64,000 nucleotides of DNA from Caprimulgus europaeus (GCA_907165065.1 OU015528.1:33564515-33628514), one strand, 5' to 3'; positions 27,585-40,320 are shown, counted from the stretch's first letter. Notes: generated by a model from the sequence alone, not told the origin. Program-made: numbers and translations.

Positions 27585-28599
27585 TGTGGTGGTTTGACCC
27601 ACAGTGGGACCATGTGGTCCTGCACTCACTCCTCCAACCTAATGAGATGAGATGAGATGGGAGACACAACAAAGTGGGCACAGGATTAGGAATGAAGGAC
27701 AGGGACGGCTCATTCACCAGTTATGGTCATGGGTAAAACAGACTCAAACTTGGGGAAGAAAAATCAATTTAATTTGTTACCATTTCATTTAAGTAATGCA
27801 ATGAGACATAACAACCCCATCTTACAAGACCTTCCCCCACCCCTCCCTTCTTCCCAGGCTCAAATCACTTTGCTCCCCATTTCTCTGCCTTCTCCCACCA
27901 ATGACACAGGGGGCAGGGAATGGGGGTTCAGTCAGTTCACCTCTGCCGCTCTTCCTGGCATGAAAGTCCAGGAACAAGATGTTTCAGAGCAAGCTTCCCA
28001 TGGAATGATGGACCTCCTTGGGCTCAGCTCCTGGCTCTGGCATGGGGACATCCATGGGCTGCAGACTCACCCCCCACTCTGGGGGTCCACCCCTGCTCTG
28101 GCATCAAGCAACTCTCGAGTTCCCAATTCCAGCCACACTTGCCCTCAGGCTCAACTTCTCTGCTCCAGCGTGGAGTCCTCCATGGCCTACACGTGGGTCT
28201 CTGCTCCACCACTGAATTAAACTTCCATGGGCTGCAGTGATCTCCTTTGCCTTTTCCTACTCCATCAGGTGAACTGGGTGACTTGAGGTCCTCTGTCCCC
28301 CCTCCTCCTCTTTTCTCTGGCAACGAAGCTCTCTCTCTGTCTGTCTGTCCTTTGTTTAGGCCAATGGTCGTCTTTTGTTAGGTCAATGGTCTCTCCTCCA
28401 GGTACCCCACCTTCTTCTTTTCAGGACAGTCCTTCCCCTCACCAATATGGATTTGCAGAGGCATTTCTCTAGTGCTCATTGGCTCAGCCTGGGCTGGAGG
28501 GTCTCTGCCTTGGAGCCAGGGGAGCTTTTCACTCTCACAAGGTGGCCCTTCCACCACTACCAAAAAAATGCCCTGCCTCCCCCCACCCCAGCCCCAACA
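27585..28599 (-). mobile_element. Solo LTR, avian ERVL-like family, copy 2
   Basis: A 1015-bp reverse-oriented copy of the family seen at 17225 and 48817. On the plus strand it begins TGTGGTGGTTTGACC and ends AACCCCAACA-like (CCCCAACA). It contains a short GAGAT-repeat expansion at ~27643-27660 that the other copies lack. The 8-bp flanks (CTCAAGGG left, CTGAAGGG right) match at 7 of 8 positions. It is in intron 1 in sense orientation to PTPRR, 2.3 kb upstream of exon 2. No retroviral genes adjoin it. Confidence 0.8.
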
Positions 28600-29718
28600 C
28601 TGAAGGGTTATCTTGTTTTTGCTAAAACAATAGTTAAAGAAACTCCCTAAAAAGCTTGACTGCTCACGAATCCCAGCATTTTTCAACAGCAGTATCACCA
28701 TTTCCCATTAAATCCCAGCAGGCTCGCTTTTGTTAGAATGCTAAAAAACACATCAGTAACACAGGTCCCCACAGCAGATTCAATAAATGATCAATTGAAG
28801 CAGATTTTCAAGATGGACAACAAAATATATTTTGGTCATGGCCCATCCTGCAGAAATGAGAAATTAACAAGTCTAATTACACAACATGCTCTTTGCACTC
28901 ACACAAATCTATTTTTACCAACTGACAGCACAGAATTTCAAATATATTCCAAGAAAATTACTAGGGTGAACTCGGTTTTCTGAGAAGTCCACCTAGCCCC
29001 AGTAGCTTAATTAGGTTACATGCATTTATAGTGCTCCATGTGAAAAACTTCGTTGATCTTAGTAGACTGTGGATAAGGCCCTAACTAAGATCAGACTTTG
29101 GTTCCCAGACTGCTACAGATGCCTCAAGTGACCTTAACAAGTGGGCCACCCTTGATACTACAGGGGAATTTAAAGTTTCCTCTTAATATGATGAAGAGGG
29201 AAAATATTACTTCTCTACCTTGCAAGCTTCAGCTCTGAACACAAGCACCAATGAGACACTTGGAGAAACTAAGTCATTAGAAACACCAGCATTTCTGCTA
29301 CACATCACCTTTAAATATTGCCAGTCTCCAACCCTAAAGGGACAGAAGATTGGGATTCCTGTATCAAGTTCCGTACCTATACAGAAAAAGCAAATACTCC
29401 TTTGTGCCCCCTCGGGGAAACCATTAGAAGCTATGAAGAATCAAAGTACCACAGTATGATATCAAAAAGTGATTTTGGTGTCTTTTAAGCTTCAGATATC
29501 CCAACACACATGGAAATTCAGAAAATGGGGCTTACAACAAGGCTCAAAATTTAGAATTCCTAGAGGTATCTCTTCCATAAGCTTAACAAACTTGGTCCTA
29601 AAGTGTATTTTGATATTCTGCTCACACTACCCTCTTTGAACTCTACTTCAGAATGTGGAATTATTCATCACTGACTTGCAATGTTAATCCAATGCTGATA
29701 TATCCCTTTAACTAAATT

Positions 29719-30035
29719 AGAATCATAGAATCATAGAATGTATTGGGTTGGAAGGGACCTTCAAAGGTCCTATTGTCCAACCCCCCCTGCAGTGAGCAGG
29801 GACATTTTTACTAGAGCAGGTTGCTCAGAGCCCCATCAAGCCTGACCTTGAATATCTCCAGGGATGGGGCCTCCACTATCTCTCTGGACAACCTGTTCCG
29901 ATGATCTACCACCCTCATATTGAAGAATTTTTTTCTAATATCCAATATAGATCTACCCTTTTCTAGTTTAAAACCATTACCCCTCATCCCATTGCTACAT
30001 AATTCCATTCCTTCTCCTAAAATTCTCTCCCCTCA
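29719..30035 (-). mobile_element. CR1 LINE, 3' fragment
   Basis: About 320 bp of CR1 3' end in reverse orientation. Octamer units TAGAATCA sit at 29719-29742, followed by GGGTTGGAAGGGACCTTCAA, the CCAACCCC block and decayed ORF2 C-terminal sequence (related to 20600-20780 on the other strand). In intron 1, sense to PTPRR. The distal end is approximate. Confidence 0.9.
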
Positions 30036-33000
30036 AGTGTCTTTACAAAGGATTATAGTTTATTCTGCCTTGGCATTGAGGAGAACAGACTAGATGTTCA
30101 GAATCTGATTACATGCTATTTCTTCTAATCAAAAAGATGCTGAATCTTCACCTATTTCTCAGCTAAGTGTAGCTATTTTTATGTCAATGGAAAATTTATT
30201 TCATTATTTGTTCCAAAATGAACAATAATCAGTGGCTACTTTCAAATTCACATCAGAACTTCTCAGCAGCAGATTTTTATCTACTTTTGCTTCTGAAGAC
30301 AGCCTACCCTTCCTTCACCTAGATCACCCCATGCAATAACCTTTCCCATCCCCTTTAGTAACATATGCTGCACTGTGACTTGATACTGCTAAGTTTTGTT
30401 GATTCTTTCTTTCAGTTCTGCTGTCTGCACAATATCATGATTGGTCACCACTCTTTTTGGCTTTGGCTCCTGATTAATATTGCTACTTCTTCCTCTGTTC
30501 TTTCCTGCTGATTACCTTTTCCTTCTTCCTTGCAACTCCTCACGTGCTGCTGCTGCTTTTCCTTAGGTTTTTTTGGGTTTTTTTTAACAAGAAAGTCTGT
30601 CTTGATCTTGCTTCCATGTTCCTCCACTGTAACCCCACCTCTTAATTTAGCTTCTCCTTTACAACAGTATTCTGCTTCCTCAAAATCTCACATTATCTTT
30701 AGTTGCATTTCCAATACCTAGAGCTTTGCTTCTAGAATGTCTACCAACTGAAACACTCCATCTATTAATAAAGTGCAACAAGAAGCCCCAGAGTGATGTA
30801 GAATGCATACTTTCTACATCTTAAACACCTTCACAGCTTGTGCCAATTTCAGTATTTCCACCATTGCCATCAGTTGCCATCTTTGTCTTCATCATCCTTC
30901 CTTGAAAGCAAATTAGAATAATCCCTACAAAATGCCCTGCCCTGCTGTTCCAGCTGTTTTGCTTGCTGGTTCCAGCTATGTGTTCACTAGATTTTCTTAG
31001 CTGTCTGCAGAAACACAGAAGATTCTGTTCTGAATTAAAATGGACAAAATATCCAGTCTACAGAAAAATTATGGATAATGGGTCAGTAGAAGTCCATGTG
31101 AAATACGTATATGGGAAGTACAAAAGTCTCCAATGGTACTAGATGGGTAAAGAATGCTGGATAGCACACGCTGCTGAGCCTGTCTTACACTACAAGTGTG
31201 AATTACATATGCAGAAATGAAAGCCTATAATAAATAGTAATGCTGATGTGAAAGATAGTGTTGGCACTTTTGACTGTCTCGGTTGGCCTCTGCTTAATAG
31301 AGAAATCTCAAGGTTTCTCTAGACTGTCTTGACTCCCTGAATAGTCTTAGACAGTTGACATTTTATTTTAAAGCAACCTGCCAGAAAATTGTTAAGACTC
31401 CCAAATACCTTCACTTTCTCCAAAATAGAGAGGTAAAAAACTTCAAGATAGTCAAGATCCATTAACAAACCAGCAACACAGTAGCACGGTTTTCTCTTTT
31501 TAAAACATAAAAATATCACAGCTTTATAGATTTCTTTATTTCACATCCTCTAGAGCTAGAAACCAGAACTTTATTTGACTGGAAAAGGAGAGTCCCAGTG
31601 GGACATAACATTCTTTTGTAAACCTGATAGGGCCAAGGTAATGGTGTCTAAAATCTTGATGTGTGTCTGGAAAAACAATTTTAGGTCATTGTCTCAAGTC
31701 GTACTATTTGTTTTAATCTGAACAAATTAGATTCATAATAAAGTATGTTCCTGAACATTCCCATTTTCTGTAATGAGAGGTATACTGTATATTTACTATT
31801 TGTAAAAAGTATAGTCACCCCAAATCCATCGACAGAACTGCTGTGCTACACCTGATTAGTAAAATGCACAAGTGAATATAGACATATAGTGTATATGTTT
31901 TTAAACTCACAATACTATTACTAGTGCTAACATAATGCTGAAGTCTCTTTATAGTTACAGATAATCTGGTATATTACACATCTTGAGATTTTTCATGCCA
32001 ACAAGCTAGAAACTGGAGGAAAAAAGGCACAAAACAGAGTCATTTCATAAGGGAAAAGCATACTGAAACTTGACTGACTAGTTTCAAAGATAAATTTAAC
32101 TCAAAAGCAATTTGAGTTACAGTATTTAGTGCTGTTGCTAAATAAGTTCGCATTTTCAGTAAAAAGACTTACTAAACTTTGGTAACTAAATTTTGTACCC
32201 TGAGCTCCACATGCTTGTTTTGTTTCTGTTTAGCTCACCGTTCTGAAAGATGATATTTGTCCCATACTTTTCTTCACATCCTATAAACCAGACTCATATT
32301 TTGGACAGGCTCAGTCTTTATCACCTCTTGCACAATGGTTCATCTCTTCTTGAACAGCCAGCCAGAGTCATTGTGTAAGGCACATCAATGTACTTATGCA
32401 GACCACTGATCAATCTTTTCCAATAATGCCAATGTTCCTACAGCTAGGAGATTCACTGCCTGCCTCTTTTTAGTTCACTGAGATGGATATGGTCTCACAC
32501 CCTGCAGAGCAGAGTTTTGCAGTGCTCTTTGGTCTATATAGGGGCCAAGCAGATATTGGACAAGAGGAAGGGGAAAAAAAAATCTTTTAGCATCTGTGTT
32601 AAAATGCTTAATATCATGCTAGCCATTTATGGTCATGGCTCTAACTCTCAAGAGTCCTGATGACAAAGATACTAAGGGGAATGCTAGCTACAGGTAATTT
32701 CTAGACACAGGTTAAACACTACCATAGGTTTAAAAGACTTGCATCTTCTTTGGGCTGTGAAGGTTGTCCCTTCTGGTGCAGGCAATGGCACCACCTTTTG
32801 GCTGTGACTTTAAAAGATGTAAAAGTCTACTGCTTTATCCATGTTTCATCTATGTTACTAGAAAAACAATCAAACAAAACAAACAAAACAAAAAAAACCA
32901 CCAAATGAAACATATCAAGAAGAGTCAACATATCTGGTGGGAAACAGAAATGTTTTAAATGATGCTGAAAGCACAAATGAAAACAAAAGCTGACTGGAGG

Positions 33001-34809
33001 CAATATGCCTTGCATCTGTACTGTCTAGTTAACAGTGTGTCTTACTGTCAGCAAAGTAGTACATCAATCTAATCTAAACAGGCTATGCTGTTTTAGCCAA
33101 ATACAAGTTACGGTTCAACTTTAGCAAGGTGGATTAAGAATTATTAGCAATAAAATGCAGGTAAACAGTGGCAAGAATATGACTTCACTATTAGCTGGAC
33201 AACAGAACATACTTTTAAAAGGTGAGGCAAACCAGGCAACCACGAAAAGGAAAAAATATGAATCCACTTACTGGTTTGGTAGCACAGGCATGAAGCAATA
33301 CACTGGAAGTTTTTGAGCTGACAAAAGAATTAACCTGGGAAAATACTTTCCCACATATAACAGTCCTTGTAGCAGAGGGACTTGCGGGATGTGACTGTTT
33401 TCATTATTCAGAGAATAATACCAAAACACAAAGCCTGATTGGATCCTTCCTTCACACCACAGTTTCCTCTTAAGACAAAACTTGTTAAAGCAATACAAAT
33501 GAAGCTATTCCCTACCCACAGCAGGCTGCTAGACCTAATGCTCTTTCACTGGGGATGTTCCTGCCTAGCTTCTCATGGCCTACTTCAACTAGAACATTCT
33601 CAGCCGTTACATTCAAAGTCTTGTTCATGAGCAAAGAAGAAACACATCTTACACATGTAAGAAAACCTGAAAGTTTACTGTTAGCATAATGAAAATCTCA
33701 AGAAACTAATCAAGAAGGACTGTCAGTCCAGATCTATTTTTATAGAAAAACAGAGAATAATAATAATACAGAAAAAGGCACAATAATAAAATGAAAATTG
33801 TCTATCCCTTTCCCTGGTGTTACGCTCACCCCTCCACTGCTTCTCTGGGTCCTAAGATCTGGTGTTGGCAATGGGGGGGATGTTATGAGGAACTATGAGC
33901 ATCTGGAGTCATTCAACAGGAGAAAGATGATGTCCGTGCTGATGGATTCTTCTTCTTCCCCTCTTCTTCCTTCCTCTTAGGGCCTATATATATCTGTTTG
34001 CTAACATGTATTTACACCTTTCTCTTTCTTCTTTTGGTCTGCAGCTACAGGTTACATCTGAATTAATTATAAATGGTGCCATGTATGTATGTTAGATACT
34101 ATTTATTTGTTTTCATTGTTGGCCTCTAAAACCAGTTTTCTCAAGCTCCAGGTTTGCATATTTACCTGTTACTGAACCGTTTATAGCATGAGGTCTTCAG
34201 TGCCAAGCCTGTGCCCCAACTCTTACTATCCCCATCTTTACGCCATATCCCATTCCTCCACTCTCAATGCCTCTGCTGTTCTACTATCGGTAAAAAAACA
34301 GAGTGGCACCACGCAAAGATAAACAAGAGTAAAACAGATATAGATGCTTGGTCAGTTAGAGAAACTGCTGTCAGAGCTAAACCAAGTAAAAGAGGAAGGT
34401 CAAGGAAAGTTTGAGCAGAGCACAGCTGACACGCCCCAGTCATGAGGCCCTGCAAACTCCGAACAAAGCTTATGGCTTTGTTATTAGCAAAGGCAACAGC
34501 ATATTACAGGGCTACAGGGTCACAGTCCTTCATAAGAAGGGTTCTGTGCTTTCCTAGCTACGTCCAGGAATCAAAAGGCCAAGACTTCTGCAGCAGAAGG
34601 ACAATACCTATGACATGTCAAAATTTAGATCAAGTAACTGACACCAGAGCTAAGCAAGCACAGAACAGGACAATTTTAAAAATTTTGAAAAATATCTTGA
34701 TTTGCTCTTAAACAAAATGTTCAGAATATTTGACCATAACAAAAAATTCAGATAAAGCAAATTTGTACAAAATCTGTCTATGTATGTGTGCAGGCATACG
34801 TACAATTCA

Positions 34810-34925
34810 TTTTTCTGTGTGTGTTTGTGAGTGAGAGTGAGTGCACGCACATGCAAGAGAGAGTGCGAGAGCACCCTTGAGGGAGGGAAGGAATACACAC
34901 AAGAGAGGAGGGGGAGAGAGAGATG
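34810..34925. repeat. Low-complexity GT/GA tract
   Basis: A degenerate run of TGTG, GAGTGA, GAGAGA and GGGAGG units in intron 1, purine-rich and G-rich on the plus strand. Simple-sequence DNA; the open frames across it are not genes. Confidence 0.7.
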
Positions 34926-35402
34926 ATTGCAAGGAATTTTTTCCTTTTCTAATAAGCAATCTGCAGAAAATAGAAACAACTGCAAAATCATTTTTGCTGA
35001 ATTTGTCCTTTTCAGTAGGAAAAAGAAAAAAAAGCTCTGGTCAAAAATAGCCACAGCTACAGTGAATTTGAATTAAGCACAAGTGGTATCTTTTTCAAAA
35101 AGACACTTTGCATCTCGTTTTACGGGCTTGTTGCCTGATATGTCAATAATGAAACTGGATACCACAGACCATTGATTTCACTAGGTCTACTCATGTGAAT
35201 TACGAGATGAGCCACTGGTCCCAGAGGCACTTAGGTATTCTGCTATACTTATATCCTGGCACTAATGTACTGTATAGTCTCACATCAGAGTTTTTTTTCC
35301 AGAAGGTGTGAAAAAGTGCTGCATCAATTTGCTAATTTTGTCATTACTGTCATTTTCCAAATTAAGGCTGTGGCTAAATTCTGCTCTGCATAACGTGGAT
35401 GC

Positions 35403-35442
35403 AAACATATAGTATCTCCACAAAACATATAGTATCTCCATG
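35403..35442. repeat. 20-bp tandem duplication
   Basis: Two adjacent near-identical 20-bp copies of AAACATATAGTATCTCCA plus two bases. In intron 1. Confidence 0.85.
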
Positions 35443-35990
35443 GAAATCCAGAGCTGGTATGAAGGGAAGTCAAGTTCAGTCTTAAAGTTTCAGCTGGGGT
35501 TTCTAGGGGGTTTGTTTGTTTGTTTTGTTTTTCTTTTCAGTAATACTGCTTGAGGAAACCATACTGAGGATTTCTACGCAGATCTTATTAAGTTTCTCCA
35601 AGTACTTATTCTGAAGCCATGCTGAAAATCCTACAGGACGATGACTGTACTTTATGGAGTAAGAGTCCTACTACTCCCTCTAGTTCCCCACATCAAGCCT
35701 CGTAACATCCCTGTGGAGGAGACCGCCACCAAACACAGCCACCCACTGTTAGCTCATTAGCCTCCTTCTAGAGAGAAACACTACCCAAGAGCCCAATCCG
35801 TGGTTTTTCAGTAAGTCTCCTGAGAAGCTGGAAGCCTTTGCTGTCTAAGATGTTTCAGTCTTCTCATAACACAACAAATGAAATTAGGCAGAGATTCCAA
35901 GATGACAAACCTCGATAATTTCCTAATGGAGGTACTGAATGGAAACCTCTCGTATAAGATGATGTCTTTCAAAATTATGAATAGCAAGAA

Positions 35991-36010
35991 TTTCCACACA
36001 TTTCCACACA
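35991..36010. repeat. 10-bp tandem duplication
   Basis: Two perfect copies of TTTCCACACA, intron 1. Confidence 0.8.
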
Positions 36011-38530
36011 GTCTCTTTTCCAACTAAATACTCCCTCAAAAATATGAAGTCAGGTAGTGAATTATAAAATTATTTGTCCTCAACAGAACCTTTATAGAGA
36101 CAGATGACTACCCTCTGATTATCCATGAGTCTACTAATAAAAGGCACAAATGCCTATCCTAGTAAAAACACCCACTCATGGCCAGCAATATGTTTTCTAA
36201 AGAAGGCAGTTATAAGTACCAGCTTCATTTAGATTATGTTAGTGTAATGAAGAGAATTCCAATACATTTTTAAGATCAGTAGCTCCTTCACATTCATTCC
36301 AAATGTATTTAGAAGCTAGCATTATTCACTCATTAGTATGAGGTTACTGAAATGGATTTGATTGCAAATACATTTTGTGCAGATCTCGCCTCAACCCTAA
36401 AAGAACTGTCCCCAGATTTTCTTAATTTTGTGAGAGAGCTTGTGAATTTTTTAGAAAATAGGCCCCCCAACACTTAGGTAAAAACTGCAGTTCACTGAAG
36501 TAATTTCCAACCATGAAAACACCACACAGTACATGTTTGACCAGGAAAGCTGAAGTACTAGTTTCTGCTCAGCATAAATTAGTAAAATCACCCTGTGGAC
36601 TTTGGTAACAATTAACTGAGAACCAGTCTAGTATATTTATAATAAATGTTTCTACACCTAGTGAATTTGAGCCAATGGAGTGTTAGTTTGTAGTCAAATA
36701 AATTTCAGTTTTGATATAAGCAATCCTTATGGTATTACAGCATTGCCCCAAGAAGATAAAATGTCACTATTTCCTACCTTGAATTTTACCTGATTCAGCT
36801 GGCAAGCTTGGGGAATGGATCCATCAATAGGTCAAGACAAGAATCTACATGCTTCCTCTCTGAAAAGGCTAGTAAGAAAGTATTGGTCCATACTGACTTA
36901 AGGTTGTCAATGCATCTCTTCACTGATGAAGAGAATAATAAAATGAAGTAATAGAAGCCCTTAGCAAGCTAATGTAAGGACTTTGCTCAAGAAACCATGA
37001 GTTAGATGACCTGACCAAAACTTCAGTTGTTAACTCTTTGCTTTTCCAGGACCAGAGTTTGTTCATCTTAAAAGCAAATTCTGCAAAAAATGCTCTCTTA
37101 AAAGAGAGATTTTTGGTGCAAGGCAGGTGGTGGGTTGATATGGTGATTGTTAACTAAGTAAGTTTTTTTCTAGTCTGGTTGATTTTTCTAGCCTATTTCC
37201 TGTGACTGGATATTTAATTCATCATATATTTTAATTCTGTCCATGAAATTTGTTAAAACAGAAAATTAGGTGAAACAGTTAATTAGTTGAGTAATATGGA
37301 TGACGCAAACTGCTCTAATTACAAGTTAGTCTAATGCATCACTTTGTGTTTTTGCTACCTCCTGCCATTCTTTTACAAGAAAACAATGATTCCTAGTCAT
37401 CTTGGGAGACAAAGCTTTTCATTGTAAGAACTCGTATTAGATCATACCTACTAAAAAAGAGTATAACCTGTGCTGCCTTGCAGTCTTTCATGCAATGCAT
37501 AATAGAAGTTGAAGTTCATGCTGACCTGTAATCAGTCACTACAGATTTAGGTTTTCTTCCAACAGCAAGCTCTATATAGGTTGATTACTTCACCTACTGC
37601 ACTCAGCAGAAGGGCGTAATTACCTTTTCAGAATGCACACACAAGTGTCTTTGATTTCAATCAAAGCAATATATAGGTATACCAACAGCACAATTTTATT
37701 TAATTTTCTGTTTTCACAGCTGTCATGGTTTACTGGAATCGGTATCTAAATCAACATGGTAAAACAGTACCTTTAAGCACATGAAAATTCCCAATCACAT
37801 TTTTAACAAGAATATTTTCAATTTTTTGTGTGAATACATAGGTAGCTACTGTAACACAACTGTAGTAGAATTGTCTTTCCACAGCAAAGCATATTTGCAC
37901 TATGACATGCATTACTTTTCTGTTACAAAGCACTATTTAAGCACATTACAGACTTTTTTTTTCTGCAGTGTTAGCTCAGGTAAATGTAGACTTATGTTTT
38001 CTCTAAAATCTATTATCACTAACTGATATCAAGGGAGATTTTCTTAATGCCTCATGCCAGTTTCTTTAGCATTCCCTAGAAGGATATAATTTGTGACCTA
38101 GCACTAGTGGCAAGTAGAATGCATTTTGTGATTCCACATGAACCAAAGCTGCAAAATCACCATCAAGAATTCATAAGCTTAGGCTATACATAAAAGATGT
38201 CCATAGTGGTAGCCCATGAAAGACCAAATTTTCTACTCACATCAGATGAAACAGAGAAATCTTATCAGTTTAAGCTTGCTGTGTCATTTCAATGTCGTGA
38301 CATCTTCAATGGCTTCCAACGAGAGCAAGTTGCATGCAGCCCTGCCTTAGAGGAAGCACAGTTCCTGCGCTCAATGGGAGCCATGCCAAATATACTAAGG
38401 TTGAATTCATCGCTGGCCCATCCTCTCTCTTGCCTTCTCTGAAATAATTATTTTCCAAGATTGCCCAGGAAACAAAGTAACACCATATAAACATCTATTT
38501 TCCTTTCTTTTTCTTGTGATTAGAGACATT

Positions 38531-38583
38531 TTCATAATAAAGGCCAAGCTTTGTTCATAATAAAGGCCAAGCTTTGTTCATAA
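38531..38583. repeat. 23-bp tandem duplication
   Basis: Two perfect tandem copies of a 23-bp unit (TTCATAATAAAGGCCAAGC plus TTTG) at 38531-38553 and 38554-38576, followed by the first 7 bases of a third. In intron 1, 1.6 kb from exon 1. Perfect identity suggests recent slippage. Confidence 0.9.
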
Positions 38584-39964
38584 GCATTCTCAGTAACTTA
38601 ACAAAACAAGTAAAACTTGGTAAGGAAAGTAAGTGGCTTACTGGCAGGATATAAATCCAGTTGCCATGAGTAGGATAAAAAAATGAAGCACATCAAAACT
38701 AATACAAAGTCCACTATTAACAGAGGTTACATTGAGATTAGAAGGCATGTTATTTCAAATAAAGGCTGTACACTAATTTTGTACAAAGGATTATTTTAAT
38801 ACACGTAGTTTTAAAAAAAAAAAAATCTAAAAGCAGCCTAAGGCTTTTACTAAAATGGATCGTGAAATGCTCCCTATCTTTCAGTGAATAATCTCTTGCA
38901 CAAATGAATACAAGGCATAAAAGCACGAGCTTCCTAATTATTGACATACAGAAAAGAGGGTCCTGAGATTTTATGAAGTGTAGCATAATATTCTGGGGCA
39001 ATAAAATACCAATAATGGAGGCAAACTACTTCTCCTGACAACAGCAAACACAAGCCTGCTTCCTGATGTATCCAAATAACTATTTTCATAACACAGCTCA
39101 TCTGGCACAGGGACACACACACCCACCCTCCTGCAAGCTCATGCCCTGTTCCCACATTAAAAAAGACAATGTTTCTTGCTTCTTACTCCTAATGTTTCTG
39201 CAATAAACCAGTGCGAATTAGTTGCATTTTAAAAATCTCTCCTAAAACCAACACTCCCGAGAGCAAAAGATTCAGTAACCAGGGGTTGCATTTAATTGTT
39301 TTCCTTAATTAAACCCCAGTGAAGTTAAAAGCAGGGTGCAACAGCCATTTTCTACTTCAGAAGTAGGTATGCTCACCAGAAATTATAAACCAAAAAAACT
39401 CTTAAACTCTACTAAATGAGAACTTAATTCAGTTATACAGTTACTCCAGATTTTATTTCCTTCCTAAGAGTAAATATGCTTAAGTCTGCACAGGAGAGAG
39501 AGAGAGAGACTCTGAAAAACAACCAGTTTCTCATGACTTAAGAGAAGCACAAGACTGATGCCAGAAACACAAGCCGCGACTACCAGAACGAAACTGGCAG
39601 TGGAACTTCCTGCGCGTACTCGTGTGCTCATCGCTCACCACATTTCTGAATGAGGCGCACGTTTTGCCAGCCGAGCGGGAGCGGATTGATTAGCACCGCT
39701 ACAGCCGAACCGCTGCTGTCGCAGCTAAAATTTCCCTTCCTAAAAACCCTGCTGCCGCGAGCGAATGAGAGTAGCAAAGCCTCCTCCCAACAGACAGACA
39801 AATAAACAAGCGGACAGGCAGAAGAAAAAGGGATAACGAGGCGCGATTTCCTCCCGCTGCCCCAACCCTTGGCCAGGTCCAGCCGGGCCGGGACCGGGGG
39901 GCAGCCGCTCCGGGGCGCAGGGTTCTCCGGGCGCGGGGCTCTCCAGCCGCGGCCGCCCGGGGCA

Positions 39965-39985
39965 GCCGCTGTCCGCGGTGCTGAA
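39965..39985 (-). promoter_or_regulatory. RE1/NRSE element (REST/NRSF site)
   Basis: On the minus strand the 21 bases begin TTCAGCACC and continue GGACAGCG after a CGC spacer. They match the canonical RE1 at 19 of 21 positions, including both half-sites at correct spacing; the two differences are at position 10 (G for A) and position 20 (G for C). The site is 207 bp inside intron 1. REST binding at RE1 silences neuronal genes in non-neuronal cells, and full-length PTPRR (PTPBR7) is enriched in neurons, so the location makes biological sense. Binding itself is inferred. Confidence 0.75.
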
Positions 39986-40045
39986 CAGCGCTCGTGCCGC
40001 CGCCGCTGCCCGCCCGGGGCTACCGGCCGCTGGCGGCCGTCACCT

Positions 40046-40058
40046 CGCGCGCGCGCGC
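40046..40058. repeat. (CG)n alternating tract
   Basis: Thirteen bases of strictly alternating C and G within the CpG island, 135 bp into intron 1. Such tracts can adopt Z-DNA under negative supercoiling. A run of 11 cytosines follows at 40086-40096, that is G11 on the PTPRR sense strand. Confidence 0.5.
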
Positions 40059-40192
40059 CCCGAGCCCCCCCCTGCCGCGGGGCCGCCCCCCCCCCCGCCC
40101 CTGCTACAACAGGTGCGCCGCCGCCGTCGGGCGCAACCGGGTTTCCACCGCCTTCCCCGCCCCACCGGCCGGTCCCGGCCGCCCCCGCTCAC

Positions 40193-40253
40193 CTGCGGCG
40201 CGGAGGTGAAGCAGGAGGCACAGCGCCCGGAGGCACGCGGCCGCTCGCCGCAT
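40193..40253 (-). CDS. PTPRR: PTPRR exon 1, coding part: signal peptide
   Basis: First coding exon of receptor-type protein tyrosine phosphatase R, a single-pass membrane phosphatase known to dephosphorylate ERK-type MAP kinases in neurons. Read on the minus strand it encodes 20 residues starting MRRAAACLRALCLLLHL, a classic signal peptide with an n-region of arginines and a leucine-rich core, then 1 nt of a split glycine codon. The ATG at 40253 has A at -3 (good Kozak context). The exon ends CAG|GTGAGC, a strong donor. The start resembles, as I recall it, the human protein (MRRA...ALCLLL...AAG). The spare nucleotide joins exon 2 (at 25245) in frame. The same frame stays open upstream to an ATG at 40685, but the signal peptide argues for 40253. 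The 5' UTR start cannot be fixed from sequence. Confidence 0.9.
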
Positions 40254-40304
40254 GGTGCGAGCCGCGCTGAGGGAGCCGGCGACGCCGCGCCACCACCTCC
40301 CGCT

Positions 40305-40320
40305 CCCCCCCGCCCCCGCC
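40305..40320 (-). promoter_or_regulatory. GC box just upstream of the start codon
   Basis: The minus strand reads GGCGGGGGCGGGGGGG, a strong Sp/KLF-type GC box 52-67 bp upstream of the ATG. It may be in the core promoter or in the 5' UTR, depending on where transcription starts. Confidence 0.45.

Larger units (their letters stand above)
30036..39574. other. PTPRR intron 1, middle and 5' part
   Basis: AT-rich intron with short tandem duplications (35403, 35991, 38531) and a GT/GA tract (34810). No exons or long repeats recognised. Confidence 0.6.
1..40253 (-). other. PTPRR: PTPRR gene body, 5' portion (partial gene)
   Basis: Span from the start codon to the left window edge, containing coding exons 1 and 2, the whole of intron 1 (25246-40192) and the first 24.9 kb of intron 2. 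Large 5' introns fit this gene, which in mammals covers hundreds of kilobases. The transmembrane segment, the kinase-interaction motif that docks ERK/p38 and the catalytic phosphatase domain are encoded outside the window. Shorter PTPRR isoforms start from internal promoters in mammals; I did not recognise those alternative first exons here. Confidence 0.85.

Noticed and set aside
27723-28220. 165-codon plus-strand frame
   Set aside because: It runs antisense through LTR copy 2, is not preserved in the other copies, and shows no known domain.
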